A stretch of 64,000 nt of DNA, taken from assembly GCF_000444995.1 (NCBI RefSeq), contig NC_022044.1, positions 142,584 through 206,583 on the forward strand, in the 5' to 3' direction. Shown here one piece after another: positions 42,439 through 51,398 of this stretch (positions within the stretch are counted from its first letter, which is position 1; every line of letters begins with the position of its first letter). Origin of the DNA: Paracoccus aminophilus JCM 7686 (lineage in GTDB: Bacteria > Pseudomonadota > Alphaproteobacteria > Rhodobacterales > Rhodobacteraceae). The position numbers were made by a program, and so were the translations under genes. Under the pieces are notes generated by a model. It was not told the DNA's origin. It saw only the letters and a list, made by a program, of their open reading frames with translations, and did no database searches.

Positions 42439-43443
42439 TCAGGCGGCCCGTTTCAATCCGCTGTCGAGCGCCAGCGCAAAGCGCGAGGCCTCGACAAATT
42501 CATCGGCCTTGGCCGCTGTCTTTTTCTTCTTCGCCTTGGGCTTGCGCGGCAAAGCCGCCATCCAGCCCAGATCGGCATTCTGCCCAAGCCGCGCGGGCGG
42601 GATCTCGGATTCCGGCAGGCTCAGGGCGACTTCGACATCATAGCCCTTGCCGAGATACCAAAAGACGAGGTTCGCCATCTGGCCGTAGCTTTCGGCGCCG
42701 GGCAGGAAGGCGCGATATTCCGCCAAGGTGCGCGCCCGGACATGCAGCCGGATCTTTTCGCCAACCGAGCGCACTTTCGCGCCGAGATAGGTCGAACGCC
42801 CAAGCGCGCCATTCTCGCCCAGACGGCTGAAATCCTCGGGGTCGAACTCCATCCACGAGGGCACATGTTCCTCGACATCAACCTCAAGCCCGAAGTAGCG
42901 GATGAGCATCTGCTGGAGGCGCACCGGGCTGCGCACCCGGCCGCCAAAAATCGACACCAGCGGCAGCCGCGCCAGATCCGGGAAGCGGTCATGGTCGAGA
43001 AAGGCGGGCGTGCCGATCCCCGACAAAGCCGCGACATAATCGGCGAAGCGGTCGCCTTCGGGATGGTCGAATTGGGTGATCGCATGGCTGTCGGACCAAG
43101 CCCGGAAGAAGAGCTGATAAAACCGGGTCGCGAAGATGTCGGTGAAGCGCACGAAGGCCTCTTCGCCGTCCAGCGTCCAGCGATAGGCCTCTTCGGTCGT
43201 GTTGAGCGGCAGAGCGCCGTTCTGGCCGAAAAACCCCATGAACTGCACGCGCAGATCCGGGACGCCCTTGCGGGTCTTCTCGGTCTCGGAGAATTCGGCG
43301 GTCGGGAAGGCCAGCTCTGGATCTTGCCCCAGACGCACGGCCTCTTCGGCGATCCGGCGCGAGCGCCCGATTGGCGGCTGCTCGGGATTGGTGCGCTCGA
43401 AACGGCGCAGCAGCGCAAGGAAACCGGCATCGCTCGCGATCAT
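42439..43443 (-). CDS. tssG: T6SS baseplate protein TssG
   Basis: A 334-residue TssG (ImpH/VasB) protein, part of the TssE-F-G-K baseplate wedge. It shows the family features LRRFERTNPEQPPIGRSRR near the start, VQFMGFFGQNGALP near 85-100, a DIFATRFYQLFFRAW segment, and the later LGRSTYLGAKVRSVGEKIRLHV. The final 30 residues are Lys-rich (KPKAKKKKTAAK), beyond the normal domain. It overlaps the tssF stop by 4 nt, which supports the coupled production expected of wedge partners. Confidence 0.94.
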   Translation of the reverse strand: MIASDAGFLALLRRFERTNPEQPPIGRSRRIAEEAVRLGQDPELAFPTAEFSETEKTRKGVPDLRVQFMGFFGQNGALPLNTTEEAYRWTLDGEEAFVRFTDIFATRFYQLFFRAWSDSHAITQFDHPEGDRFADYVAALSGIGTPAFLDHDRFPDLARLPLVSIFGGRVRSPVRLQQMLIRYFGLEVDVEEHVPSWMEFDPEDFSRLGENGALGRSTYLGAKVRSVGEKIRLHVRARTLAEYRAFLPGAESYGQMANLVFWYLGKGYDVEVALSLPESEIPPARLGQNADLGWMAALPRKPKAKKKKTAAKADEFVEASRFALALDSGLKRAA

Positions 43444-45350
43444 AAGAGCGGCCCCTTGCCGTTGCGGGGCGGCCAGCGCTTGATGACGCCGCGCTGCTGG
43501 CTGATCGTCACCGATTGGGTGAAGCTGTTCACATTGGCATATTCGGCAAAGAAGCGATCAAGCACCGCCGCCAGCACGATGATCCCCGAACCCTCGAAGG
43601 CGGCCTCGTCATAGGTCACCGAAATCTCGAGCCCGCGCGCCGGGAAATAGCCGTCCTCGCGCCGGATCGAGCGCACCACCGGCCGCGTCGTCAGCTCCTT
43701 GATCCCGGCAATCTGGGTCTCGATGCTGTTGTCGGACAGATCGGCGAACAAGGACACCAGCTCGCGCAGGGCCGAGGCGCTGTCGCCATCGCCGCGATCA
43801 TCAAGCCCGAAATGGTTCAGCCCGAGATAGGAGATCAGCCGCCAATGGACCTCGCCCTGGGTCAGGCGATGCGGCCCCTCGCGGTCGATCTCGGTCATCG
43901 GCTCGCGCGGGCGAGTCGGACCTGCCACGCAGTCGAGCGAGACGCCGACGTCATTCGTCATCCGGAAATCATCCGAGCCCGCAATCGGCAGATAGGCGGG
44001 CAAATGGCGGTTCGAGCACAGCGTCTTGATATGCAGACGCTGCGCCCGCGCGCCGGGCTCGACCTCGGGCGGCTCGTAGATGGTGATATAGGTTTCCGTG
44101 CCGCGATAATCATGGCGCAACCCGGTCTGGCGCTCGCCCTCGGTCAGACGACGCGGACGGCGGCGGCTGGTGTAGAACATGACATTGCGCTGCGCGACCT
44201 GCCCCGGCGGCAGGCTGTAAAGCGGATGCAGCTCGACCCGCGTGCGCGCGGTGCCATAGCTCGCATAGACCTTGAGAATGCGCTGGACCTCGTAATGGGT
44301 CAGCGGCGAGCTGTCCGGCGTCACCACATATTCAAAGCGGCGATCATCGAGCCGGACCTGGTTCGAGCTTTCCTCGAAAAGATTGACCGCAGGCGCGCAG
44401 AAGAGCCGCAGATGCGTGCCGTCGACATGTTTGGCGAGCTCGTCATCGGCCCGACCGAATTCGATGATCAGCTGCGCTTCGCTGGCGCGGATGCGGCGTA
44501 AGATCTTCTGCAACCCGCTAAGCTTGAAGCCCAGAAACTTGCGCGGAAAGACGAATTGATCGCGCAGCAGGGAAAAGCCGCTGAAGAGCCGGTCATCGCG
44601 TTGAAAGAGGTTCTCATCGCGATTGAAACCGATCTGGCTGAGCGTCTCGGTCGGAATGCGCACAAAGACCGGATCGCCCTGCGCCGAGAGATAGCGCAGC
44701 GAAATCCGCAGACAATCGCAGTGGATCTGCTCGTAAAGCGCGACCGCATGAGGCATCGAGCCGGTCAGATGCACGGTCAGATCGTCGAGCTTGAGATCCG
44801 CCAAACCCGAGCCAGTCTGATGGCGCAGGTCGATCTGCAACCCCGCGCGGGTCTTTTCCAGCGGGTCTTGCCCCAGACTGCCCAGCACCGCCGGGCGGTC
44901 ATGATAGGCCGCGCCGGTTAATTCGAGCGGCCAGATTTCTAGCGGCGCGCACAGGCTGAATTGGCAGGAGACGCGCTGATCGGCATCGCGAAACCGCGCA
45001 TCCATATATTCGCCGGGCGCGAAATGCAGGCCCTCTTCCAGATCGCGGCGATCCGCAGCGACGCGCGCTTGAATCAGCATGACGCTGGGAATGGGTGCAA
45101 GCGCCTCGGGGAAAATCTGATCGAGAAGCTCTTGCGTGAAGCCGAGAAACTCTTCATCGAGTTTCAGCTGAACCCGCGCCGCCATAAAGGCGGTGCCTTC
45201 CAAAAGACCGGCAATCCAGGGGTCGGTGTTTTCGCGCAAAAGCCCGCCAAGCCGGTCGGCAAGGCCCGGATATTCCGCCGCAAATTCCGACGAGCGTTCA
45301 TAAAGCAGCGCGAGCTCTCGGTTATAGGCGTCGCGAAAGGCCTTTCTCAT
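43440..45350 (-). CDS. tssF: T6SS baseplate protein TssF
   Basis: A 636-residue TssF (ImpG/VasA) protein of normal length. The N-terminus has the characteristic FRDAYNRELALLYERSSEFA, then YPGLADRLG, and PWIAGLLEGTAFMAARVQLKLDEEF (shown here only in pieces). The central NLFQRDDRLFSGFSLLRDQF and the later HYEVQRILKVYA and GEVHWRLISYLGLN segments also match the family. It binds TssG and TssK in the baseplate wedge. It overlaps tssE by 4 nt upstream and tssG by 4 nt downstream. Confidence 0.95.
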   Translation of the reverse strand: MRKAFRDAYNRELALLYERSSEFAAEYPGLADRLGGLLRENTDPWIAGLLEGTAFMAARVQLKLDEEFLGFTQELLDQIFPEALAPIPSVMLIQARVAADRRDLEEGLHFAPGEYMDARFRDADQRVSCQFSLCAPLEIWPLELTGAAYHDRPAVLGSLGQDPLEKTRAGLQIDLRHQTGSGLADLKLDDLTVHLTGSMPHAVALYEQIHCDCLRISLRYLSAQGDPVFVRIPTETLSQIGFNRDENLFQRDDRLFSGFSLLRDQFVFPRKFLGFKLSGLQKILRRIRASEAQLIIEFGRADDELAKHVDGTHLRLFCAPAVNLFEESSNQVRLDDRRFEYVVTPDSSPLTHYEVQRILKVYASYGTARTRVELHPLYSLPPGQVAQRNVMFYTSRRRPRRLTEGERQTGLRHDYRGTETYITIYEPPEVEPGARAQRLHIKTLCSNRHLPAYLPIAGSDDFRMTNDVGVSLDCVAGPTRPREPMTEIDREGPHRLTQGEVHWRLISYLGLNHFGLDDRGDGDSASALRELVSLFADLSDNSIETQIAGIKELTTRPVVRSIRREDGYFPARGLEISVTYDEAAFEGSGIIVLAAVLDRFFAEYANVNSFTQSVTISQQRGVIKRWPPRNGKGPLL

Positions 45351-45949
45351 GACTCGCCCTGCATTCTTTTCATCTGGATCTTGCCCAAGGATGGATCAAC
45401 TTCGGCAAGAAATTCCATCGCAATATCCGACGGGCTTGAAATCATTTCTCCGGAGATTTCAAAGGTGACGCGTTGATCCGGGCTCGGATCTTCTTCGCGG
45501 ACCCGCACGTCCAGCGTCTCGGAGCGCAATCTTGGCTCATTGCGGATCAAAGCGGTTCGGATCGCGCTGGCAATATCGCGCATCGTCGAATTGGATTTCC
45601 AGATCCCCTCGAGATCCTGAAATCCGAAATTGACAATGGATTCCTGCACATAGGGCGCATCGGTCAGATCACTGACCGTATCAAGCCGGATTGTATTCAT
45701 CAGACTGGCAACATCACGGGCCAGATCTCGGCGCAAGGAGGCATCCGACGCCCCCTCGCGGCGCTTTTGGCTGCGCACGGTCACATCGCGCTCACCGTCG
45801 TGATAATGGCGTCCGGGATCGCGGGAATCCTTGGCTTCGGCGGCATCGCGAAAGACATGCATGATCGACATTTGCCGAAGTCCACCGCGTTCCGCAAATT
45901 CATAAAGCCCTTTGCGCGGGGTGCGTTCGAGATCAGCTTTCGTGACCAT
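45347..45949 (-). CDS. tssE: T6SS baseplate protein TssE (gp25-like)
   Basis: A 200-residue gp25-family protein that starts sheath polymerisation at the baseplate. The core segment LARDVASLMNTIRLD (about 90-104), then NFGFQDLEGIW and IRTALIRNEPRL, carries the conserved EPRL motif. It is somewhat longer than usual because of an N-terminal stretch of about 45 residues. The ATG at 45949 follows TCAGGAAA. It overlaps tssF by 4 nt, and is separated from hcp by 105 nt that hold a strong hairpin. Confidence 0.92.
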   Translation of the reverse strand: MVTKADLERTPRKGLYEFAERGGLRQMSIMHVFRDAAEAKDSRDPGRHYHDGERDVTVRSQKRREGASDASLRRDLARDVASLMNTIRLDTVSDLTDAPYVQESIVNFGFQDLEGIWKSNSTMRDIASAIRTALIRNEPRLRSETLDVRVREEDPSPDQRVTFEISGEMISSPSDIAMEFLAEVDPSLGKIQMKRMQGES

Positions 45950-45996
45950 TTTCCTGACCGAAACTTGCTGCCGCGGAGCCTATCTTTCCGCATGAC

Positions 45997-46024
45997 AGAG
46001 CCGGCGCCAAACCGCGCCGGCTCT
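45997..46024. terminator. Hairpin between hcp and tssE
   Basis: AGAGCCGGCGC (45997-46007) pairs perfectly with GCGCCGGCTCT (46014-46024) over 11 bp with a 6-nt loop. On the plus strand it runs into TTTTATTA; on the minus strand, the direction of hcp, no U tract follows. It may trim and protect the 3' end of the hcp message, or partly terminate it, giving more Hcp than downstream baseplate proteins. It could also stop antisense transcription entering hcp. Confidence 0.6.
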
Positions 46025-46054
46025 TTTATTACATAAAAACAGTCTCTTGACTGA

Positions 46055-46552
46055 TCAGGCAGACCACTCGCGGTTCTCGGCGATTTCCCAACCGGTCGAG
46101 GTCTCGGCGCCAGCGGCCCCGTTCTCGTCCTGCAGGGAGTAGGTGACTTCGAAGCGGCGGAAGTTCAGCGAGAGCGATTCCTGCACGCGGTCAAGGCCAT
46201 CTTTCTGGCCGCCGGTGCTGTAGCTCGAGATCATGATCTGTTCCAGCTTGATCTTCATGTATTCCACCGGAGCGGTACCGCCCGATTTCCGCACAATCAG
46301 TTCGCCGGTTTCAATGTGCTCGCCATTGGCGCAGCGCTTGATCAGGTCATTGGTTGCCAGATCAACGTATTTGGTCAGATGAATATCCGAGACGTTGACC
46401 TTGCCACCACCGCCGCCTTTGCCAAGGTGGGTGGTGCCGGATTGGGTCAGACCCCAGTTCCAGCCCAGAACGTCGATCGCATCGCGATACTTCTCGTCCT
46501 GGGACTCACCTTTGATATTGTTGGAGAGTTTCAGAAAGTAATCAACAGCCAT
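46055..46552 (-). CDS. hcp: T6SS inner-tube protein Hcp (TssD)
   Basis: A 165-residue Hcp protein, which forms hexameric rings stacked into the inner tube and is exported as the tube is fired. MAVDYFLKLSNNIKGES at the start, the central GKVNVSDIHLTKYVDLATNDLIKR region and the final VQESLSLNFRRFEVTYSLQ strand fit the family. A strong AAGGAA ribosome binding site precedes the ATG at 46552. Codon use looks ordinary. It follows tssC by 35 nt. No vgrG gene accompanies it, so the spike must be encoded elsewhere. Confidence 0.96.
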   Translation of the reverse strand: MAVDYFLKLSNNIKGESQDEKYRDAIDVLGWNWGLTQSGTTHLGKGGGGGKVNVSDIHLTKYVDLATNDLIKRCANGEHIETGELIVRKSGGTAPVEYMKIKLEQIMISSYSTGGQKDGLDRVQESLSLNFRRFEVTYSLQDENGAAGAETSTGWEIAENREWSA

Positions 46553-46587
46553 TTAAGATTCCTTTGCGGAAGGGGTGGTTGAACCTA

Positions 46588-48078
46588 TTACTTGCCTTTC
46601 GGCAATTTGGAGACGAGAGACATCCCGACATCCATTCCTTCAAGCTGGAAGTGCGGCTTGAGGTAGAATTTCCCCATGTAGTAGCCGGGGTTCTCCTCAT
46701 CCTCGATCACTTCCACCTTAGCTCCGGCCAAAGGCTTTTTCGCCTTTTCCCGCTCGCTTGCGCTTTCGGGATTGCCTGAAACATATTTGTTAACCCAAGT
46801 CTGCAGCTGGGTTTGCAGTTGCAGACGGTCCGGGCTTTGCCCGATCTTGTCGCGCACCATACACTTCAGATAATGGCTGAAACGCGACACTGCGAAGATA
46901 TAAGGCAGGCGCGAGGACAAATTGTCCGAAGCGGTTGCCAGATCATCGACATATTTCTTCGGGCGATACAGGGTTTGCGCGCCGATAAAGGCGGCTTTAT
47001 CCGTATGCTTGCGGTGAATAAGGCCGATCAGACCGGCTTTCGACAATTCACCTTCACGCCGGTCGGTGATCGAAACCTCGGTCGGGCATTTCAGCTCTTT
47101 CGCGCCGTCGCCGGTTTCGAACGTATGCGCGGGCAGGTTCAAAACCTCGCCGCCCGACTGGACGCCACGGATCTGCACCGTCCAGCCATATTCCTTATGC
47201 GCGCGGTTGATGTTAACGGCCATGGCATGGACCGCGTTCATCCAGGCGTATTTCTCGCCCGCACGCCCATCGGTTTCTTCCTCGTAGTTGAATTCCTCAA
47301 CCACCGAGTTCGAATTCTGACCATAGGGTTCGCGCGAGAGAACGCGCGGCATGGTCAGCGCGATATAACGCGAGTTCTGAGAATCGCGCAGGCTGTTCCA
47401 ACCGGCATAATCGGGCGTGTCGAAGATCTCCGACAGATCGGGCGGCACGCCGATTTCGGTCCAGCTGTCCATTCCCAGCAGCTCGGGCGCTGCCGAAGAG
47501 ATGAAGGGCGCATGGGCCGCGGCCGCGATCTTGCCGATATCGCGCAGCAAGGCTACATCGGGGGTCGAATGGTCGAAGAAATAGTCGCCGATCAAAGCGC
47601 CGAACGGCTTGCCGCCAAGCGTGCCGAACTCGGCCTCGTAGACGCGCTGATGCAGGGGCGATTTGTCCCATTTTGCGCCGGGGAAACGGCGCATCATCTG
47701 CTGCAATTCTTTCTTCGAAACGTTCATCACCTTCACGCGAAGGCTGGAATCGGTCTCGGAGTTGTTGATCGTATAGGCGAGCCCGCGCCACGAGGCCTCG
47801 AGCCGTTGGAACTCATCGTGATGCATGATCGCGTTGAGCTGCTCGGTCAGTTTCTGGTCGAGCTTCGACAGCATCGCGTCGATCGTGTCGATGACATCAT
47901 CGGCGATCAGCGTGGAATCGTCCAAGGCCTCGCGCACCAGCGCGACAACGGCACTATCGACCTCTTTCGCCGCGACATCGCTGCGCGGCTTGATGGTCTG
48001 GCGCAGAATGTCAGAGAATTCGTCCAGTTCGGACAGGCCCTGACTGGCACCAGGCTGGAGCTGTGCTTCCTGTGCCAT
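46588..48078 (-). CDS. tssC: T6SS sheath protein TssC (VipB)
   Basis: A 496-residue large sheath subunit. Family segments visible include LEASWRGLAYTINNSETD (about 94-111), the GALIGDYFFDHSTPDV region (about 161-176), EYGWTVQIRGVQSGGEVLNLP (about 297-317, quoted in part) and SRFSHYLKCMVRDKIG near 405. The ATG at 48078 shares one base with the tssB stop (TAATG), so the two sheath subunits are co-translated. Length and motifs are normal for a contractile sheath. Confidence 0.97.
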   Translation of the reverse strand: MAQEAQLQPGASQGLSELDEFSDILRQTIKPRSDVAAKEVDSAVVALVREALDDSTLIADDVIDTIDAMLSKLDQKLTEQLNAIMHHDEFQRLEASWRGLAYTINNSETDSSLRVKVMNVSKKELQQMMRRFPGAKWDKSPLHQRVYEAEFGTLGGKPFGALIGDYFFDHSTPDVALLRDIGKIAAAAHAPFISSAAPELLGMDSWTEIGVPPDLSEIFDTPDYAGWNSLRDSQNSRYIALTMPRVLSREPYGQNSNSVVEEFNYEEETDGRAGEKYAWMNAVHAMAVNINRAHKEYGWTVQIRGVQSGGEVLNLPAHTFETGDGAKELKCPTEVSITDRREGELSKAGLIGLIHRKHTDKAAFIGAQTLYRPKKYVDDLATASDNLSSRLPYIFAVSRFSHYLKCMVRDKIGQSPDRLQLQTQLQTWVNKYVSGNPESASEREKAKKPLAGAKVEVIEDEENPGYYMGKFYLKPHFQLEGMDVGMSLVSKLPKGK

Positions 48079-48596
48079 TATTCGTCCTCACCCTTGGCTT
48101 CGGCCTTGCTGCGTTCGGCCAAGGCCGCCATCAGGTCGGGATCGTTCAAGAGCTGACGGATCTGCTCTTGCGCCTTCGGCTTCGAGTTCATGTAACGCTG
48201 CAGGTTGGCCAGATGCTCGCGCGCTTCCAGAAGCTTCTTGAGCGCCGGAACCTGACGCGCGACATTGGCCGGGTTGAAATCGTCCATCGAGCTGAACTCA
48301 AGCGACACGCCCATGCGGCCCTCGCCATCGCCCAGACGGTTCTCGGCGTTGAAGGCAAGTCCCGGGCGAACCGAGTCGATGAACTCGTCCAGCGTCGCCG
48401 CGGTCACGTCGACGAAATCGCGTTCTTCCATCGGCTTTTTCTCGACCTGCGAAGCATTGCCGGACAGGTCGGACATCATCCCCATGACAAAGGGAAGCTC
48501 GACCATTTTTTCGCTGTCATACGGGTCTTCATACGAAATGTTCACCCGCGGCGGGCGGTTTCGTTTGATGAAGTCCGTTGATTTATCCGATACCAT
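48078..48596 (-). CDS. tssB: T6SS sheath protein TssB (VipA)
   Basis: A 172-residue small sheath subunit. It begins with RNRPPRVNISYEDPYDSEK, followed by VELPFVMGMMSDLSGN at about 32-47 and the FSSMDDFNPANVARQVPALKKLLEAR region near 100-125 (in part), all diagnostic of TssB. The ATG at 48596 (MVSDKST) is preferred over an in-frame ATG at 48611, as it has GGATCTGGAAA just upstream. It is directly coupled to tssC and separated from tssA by a 74-nt gap. Confidence 0.96.
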   Translation of the reverse strand: MVSDKSTDFIKRNRPPRVNISYEDPYDSEKMVELPFVMGMMSDLSGNASQVEKKPMEERDFVDVTAATLDEFIDSVRPGLAFNAENRLGDGEGRMGVSLEFSSMDDFNPANVARQVPALKKLLEAREHLANLQRYMNSKPKAQEQIRQLLNDPDLMAALAERSKAEAKGEDE

Positions 48597-48670
48597 TTTC
48601 CAGATCCTCAAGCTTGGTGAAGATGAACGTCAATATGCGCTATATGTCAACGTCGATTGGTTCGTTTCGA

Positions 48671-50035
48671 CTAGACTTGTTGGGCCTCCGAGGGCAAGAG
48701 CTCACTCAAAATCGCGTCAAAGGTTTTCGTGAGCATGGTCCTTGCACCCCCCAGTAGAACCGGCACGGGGCTCGCAGGTTCGTTACGCAGGTAGAAGTCT
48801 TCGACCCCGCGCAAGCTTGCGGCGAGTTCCCCGCGATCGCGAATTGCCGCAGGTTTAGTTTCCGCAGCGGCAGGAGAATCACCCTGATTCCCCGGCACTG
48901 ATTGCGCCAACATCCGCAGCCGCCCCATGTCGAGCGAGAAGCCCAGACCGCTGCCCAAATTGAACGAGGCAAGCTCGGCCTGCTGCGGACGCAAAAGCTC
49001 GATCGCCTCGACAATCGACTTGCCGACGAGGAGCCGCGCCTGCGTCACCAGCAGCAGCGACAGCGACGACGGCTCGAAGGCGGCGAGGTAGGTTTCGGCG
49101 GCTTCAATCGTCGCGCGCGCCTCGGCATGGTTGGCAATCTGCACCGCCCCCGCCGTCGGGATCGGCGCGACGACAGCGACCGGCGCGCTGTCCTCCGGGG
49201 CGGCGGTGGCGGCCTCGATCGGAGCAGCCACCTCGGGCAGGGCCGCATCGGCGGTTTCGCTCCAGGGGGTCAGCCCGGGCACAGCCTCGCGGATCAGCCG
49301 TTGCAGATCGGAGATCGTGTCGAGCGCAGGCGTGAAATCCGGCGTGAAGGCGCGGTGCCCGTTGGTCATGCACAGGCCCGCAATCCGGCGCAGCGCCAAA
49401 GCCGCGCGGGTCAGCTCGGCGAAGAGCTGGCTGAGCGCGGGCGCATTCGAAGGGTTTTTCAACAGCGAGATCAGATCCGCCGTCGTCGCCTCGCTTTCAG
49501 CCTCGGCCCCGCGCGGCACGACCTCGCCCGAGGCGACCAGATAGCGGCGATAGCTGACATCGGCATGGGACAAGAGCGGCAGATAGACCAGCGGCATGAC
49601 CACGGTCGTCTGCTCGGCCAAAGCATCGAGCGCCCCGCGCCGTTCCGAGACGCCCTCGTCAAGCTGCGGATGCACCTCGTTCAGCCGCGCCGCCATCAGC
49701 TCGGCCATCGCCTCCAGCGTGGTCGCGAAATCCGCCGGGCGGGCGGCGAGGATCTGGAACCGCGCGAGCAGGCTCAGAAGCCGCAGATCGCGGCTGCGCT
49801 GCAAGAGCGCGGTGATCGCACCGACCTCGCGCTTGAGCTGGACCGAGCGCGGATCAAAGACGAGATCCTCGGTGCCGCCCAGCAAATTCGGCGCGCCGGG
49901 GGTGAAATAGCGCTCGGGCAGACGGCCCTCGGCTTCGAAGTAATAGTCGAGGAATTCGCCGTCATCCGACCGTTCGAGATCGGGCCCGCAAGGCGCTTCT
50001 TCCGTCACGGGGTCCAGAAGCCAGTCCAAAGCCAT
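48671..50035 (-). CDS. tssA: T6SS cap/assembly protein TssA
   Basis: A 454-residue TssA protein with the N-terminal ImpA domain: LLDPVTEEAPCGPDLERSDD at 5-24, then VGAITALLQRSRDLRLLSLLARF near 92-114 and NEVHPQLDEGVSERRGALDAL near 137-157 (in part). A middle region rich in Ala/Val/Pro (about 270-315) links to the C-terminal part (YLAAFEPSSLSLLLVTQARLL). TssA guides sheath and tube growth. The long form with a separate C-terminal domain is consistent with a distal-cap type. It lies between tagH and tssB. Confidence 0.93.
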   Translation of the reverse strand: MALDWLLDPVTEEAPCGPDLERSDDGEFLDYYFEAEGRLPERYFTPGAPNLLGGTEDLVFDPRSVQLKREVGAITALLQRSRDLRLLSLLARFQILAARPADFATTLEAMAELMAARLNEVHPQLDEGVSERRGALDALAEQTTVVMPLVYLPLLSHADVSYRRYLVASGEVVPRGAEAESEATTADLISLLKNPSNAPALSQLFAELTRAALALRRIAGLCMTNGHRAFTPDFTPALDTISDLQRLIREAVPGLTPWSETADAALPEVAAPIEAATAAPEDSAPVAVVAPIPTAGAVQIANHAEARATIEAAETYLAAFEPSSLSLLLVTQARLLVGKSIVEAIELLRPQQAELASFNLGSGLGFSLDMGRLRMLAQSVPGNQGDSPAAAETKPAAIRDRGELAASLRGVEDFYLRNEPASPVPVLLGGARTMLTKTFDAILSELLPSEAQQV

Positions 50036-50074
50036 GTCTTTCCTTCCGCCTCCTGTGACGTTTGCGTGCCCGCG

Positions 50075-51394
50075 CTACCGGCCGCGTCCCCGGCCCTGCG
50101 CCAAGGCATCGCGATAGGCCGCTGCAAAATGCTGAATGAATTCGTCGAGCATCCCATTCTCATGGGGGGCCGCCTTGGCATCCCAACGCTCGACATAGGT
50201 CTCCCAAGCGCGCGCCTTGCGGTTCGAGCCGAAGCGCCCGGTCTCGGAACCGGCCTCGATGTCTTCGGGCGCCAGATCGCCGACCAGTTTCATCAGGGCC
50301 GGTTGCAAGGCCGCGAAGAGCGCGGCCTGATGCTGGCGCAGATCGCGCAAAGCCTCGTCGAAGCCTGCCGCGCCGGTCATGAAGCCCGCGCGCGGGCGCA
50401 GGAACATCGCCTCCATCGCCTGCTCGGGGTCGGGCAGGAATTTCAGCGGATTGTTGTCGGTGGCGCCGCGCATCGTGCGCTCGCCGACCCGCACGAATTG
50501 CTTGGCCGAAGCGCGGTCGCGCAGGGCCAGCATCACCTCGGAGGTCGCCGCGCGCAGGGTCTGACCAAGCGCATAGGCAAAAGCCTCGGGCGGCACGCCC
50601 TGCCCCCAATCGGGCGGCAGGCCCGCGCCTTCGCAAAAGGCACGCAGCATTCCCGCGCCCGGATCGGCGGCAGCCATGGCGGGTTGCGGCGGCGAGACTG
50701 GCGCGTGAGCCGGTGCCGGGGCTTGGGCCAGCGGTGCGACCAGACCGCCCGCCAAAGCGCCACCAAGACCAGCGTCCACACTGCCGCTCTCGAAAGGCGA
50801 GGCGCTGCTTTGGGCGACAGTGGCCGCAGGCGGGGCGGCCGGATGAACCGCTGCGACCGGCGCGGCTGCAACCGGATGTGCGGCGGCGGCATCATGGCGC
50901 GGAAAGGCCATGAACTCGTTTTCGAAATCGCCCTGCCCGCCATGATGCTGGCGCGGCAAGGGATCGACCGGATCAAGCCCGCCGCCCATCGACCAAGGAT
51001 CGGCCTCGGTCTCTTGCGCAAAGACCGGCCCGCCATAGGACGGCAGCGAATTGGCATTGACGCCGCCCTGCAACGAGGGCGCGTCCATCAGCGCGACGAC
51101 GACATATTGGCCGACCTGAAAGCGGTCGCCATGCTCCAGCTTATGCGGCCCATCCAGCCGATGACGCATCCCATGCAGGAAAGTGCCATTGGTCGAGGCG
51201 TCGCGCAGCCACCACTCCTCTCCCTGGCGGTAGACATCGAAGTGATGGCCCGAGATATGGCGGCTCGCATCGGGCAGGACCCAGCCCATGCCCTCGCGGC
51301 GTCCAACCTGCAGCCCGCCCTCGGGCACCACCATGCTGGCCGGGCCGCCATCATCGAGGATCTGGTAATTCTCTATGAGAAGCGTGAGCGACAT
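50075..51394 (-). CDS. tagH: T6SS FHA-domain protein (TagH/Fha)
   Basis: A 439-residue scaffold protein that reads threonine phosphorylation. The N-terminal FHA domain (about 25-103) keeps the phosphothreonine-binding residues: GRR at 31-33, SRHISGHH at 44-51 and STNGTFLHG at 67-75. A Pro/Ala-rich linker (about 130-240) leads to the C-terminal TagH domain (FCEGAGLPPDWGQG, LGQTLRAATSEVMLALRDR, DNNPLKFLPDPEQAMEAMF; each in part). It is the probable reader of phosphorylated TssL or PpkA in this locus. The ATG at 51394 (MSLTLLIENY) begins the domain directly; the frame is open to 51433 into the previous gene. Confidence 0.93.
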   Translation of the reverse strand: MSLTLLIENYQILDDGGPASMVVPEGGLQVGRREGMGWVLPDASRHISGHHFDVYRQGEEWWLRDASTNGTFLHGMRHRLDGPHKLEHGDRFQVGQYVVVALMDAPSLQGGVNANSLPSYGGPVFAQETEADPWSMGGGLDPVDPLPRQHHGGQGDFENEFMAFPRHDAAAAHPVAAAPVAAVHPAAPPAATVAQSSASPFESGSVDAGLGGALAGGLVAPLAQAPAPAHAPVSPPQPAMAAADPGAGMLRAFCEGAGLPPDWGQGVPPEAFAYALGQTLRAATSEVMLALRDRASAKQFVRVGERTMRGATDNNPLKFLPDPEQAMEAMFLRPRAGFMTGAAGFDEALRDLRQHQAALFAALQPALMKLVGDLAPEDIEAGSETGRFGSNRKARAWETYVERWDAKAAPHENGMLDEFIQHFAAAYRDALAQGRGRGR

Positions 51395-51398
51395 CAGA

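Noticed and set aside
45997..46024. Canonical rho-independent terminator for hcp
   Set aside because: The U tract lies on the plus-strand side only. In the direction of hcp the stem is followed by GTCATGCGG, so full intrinsic termination is not supported.
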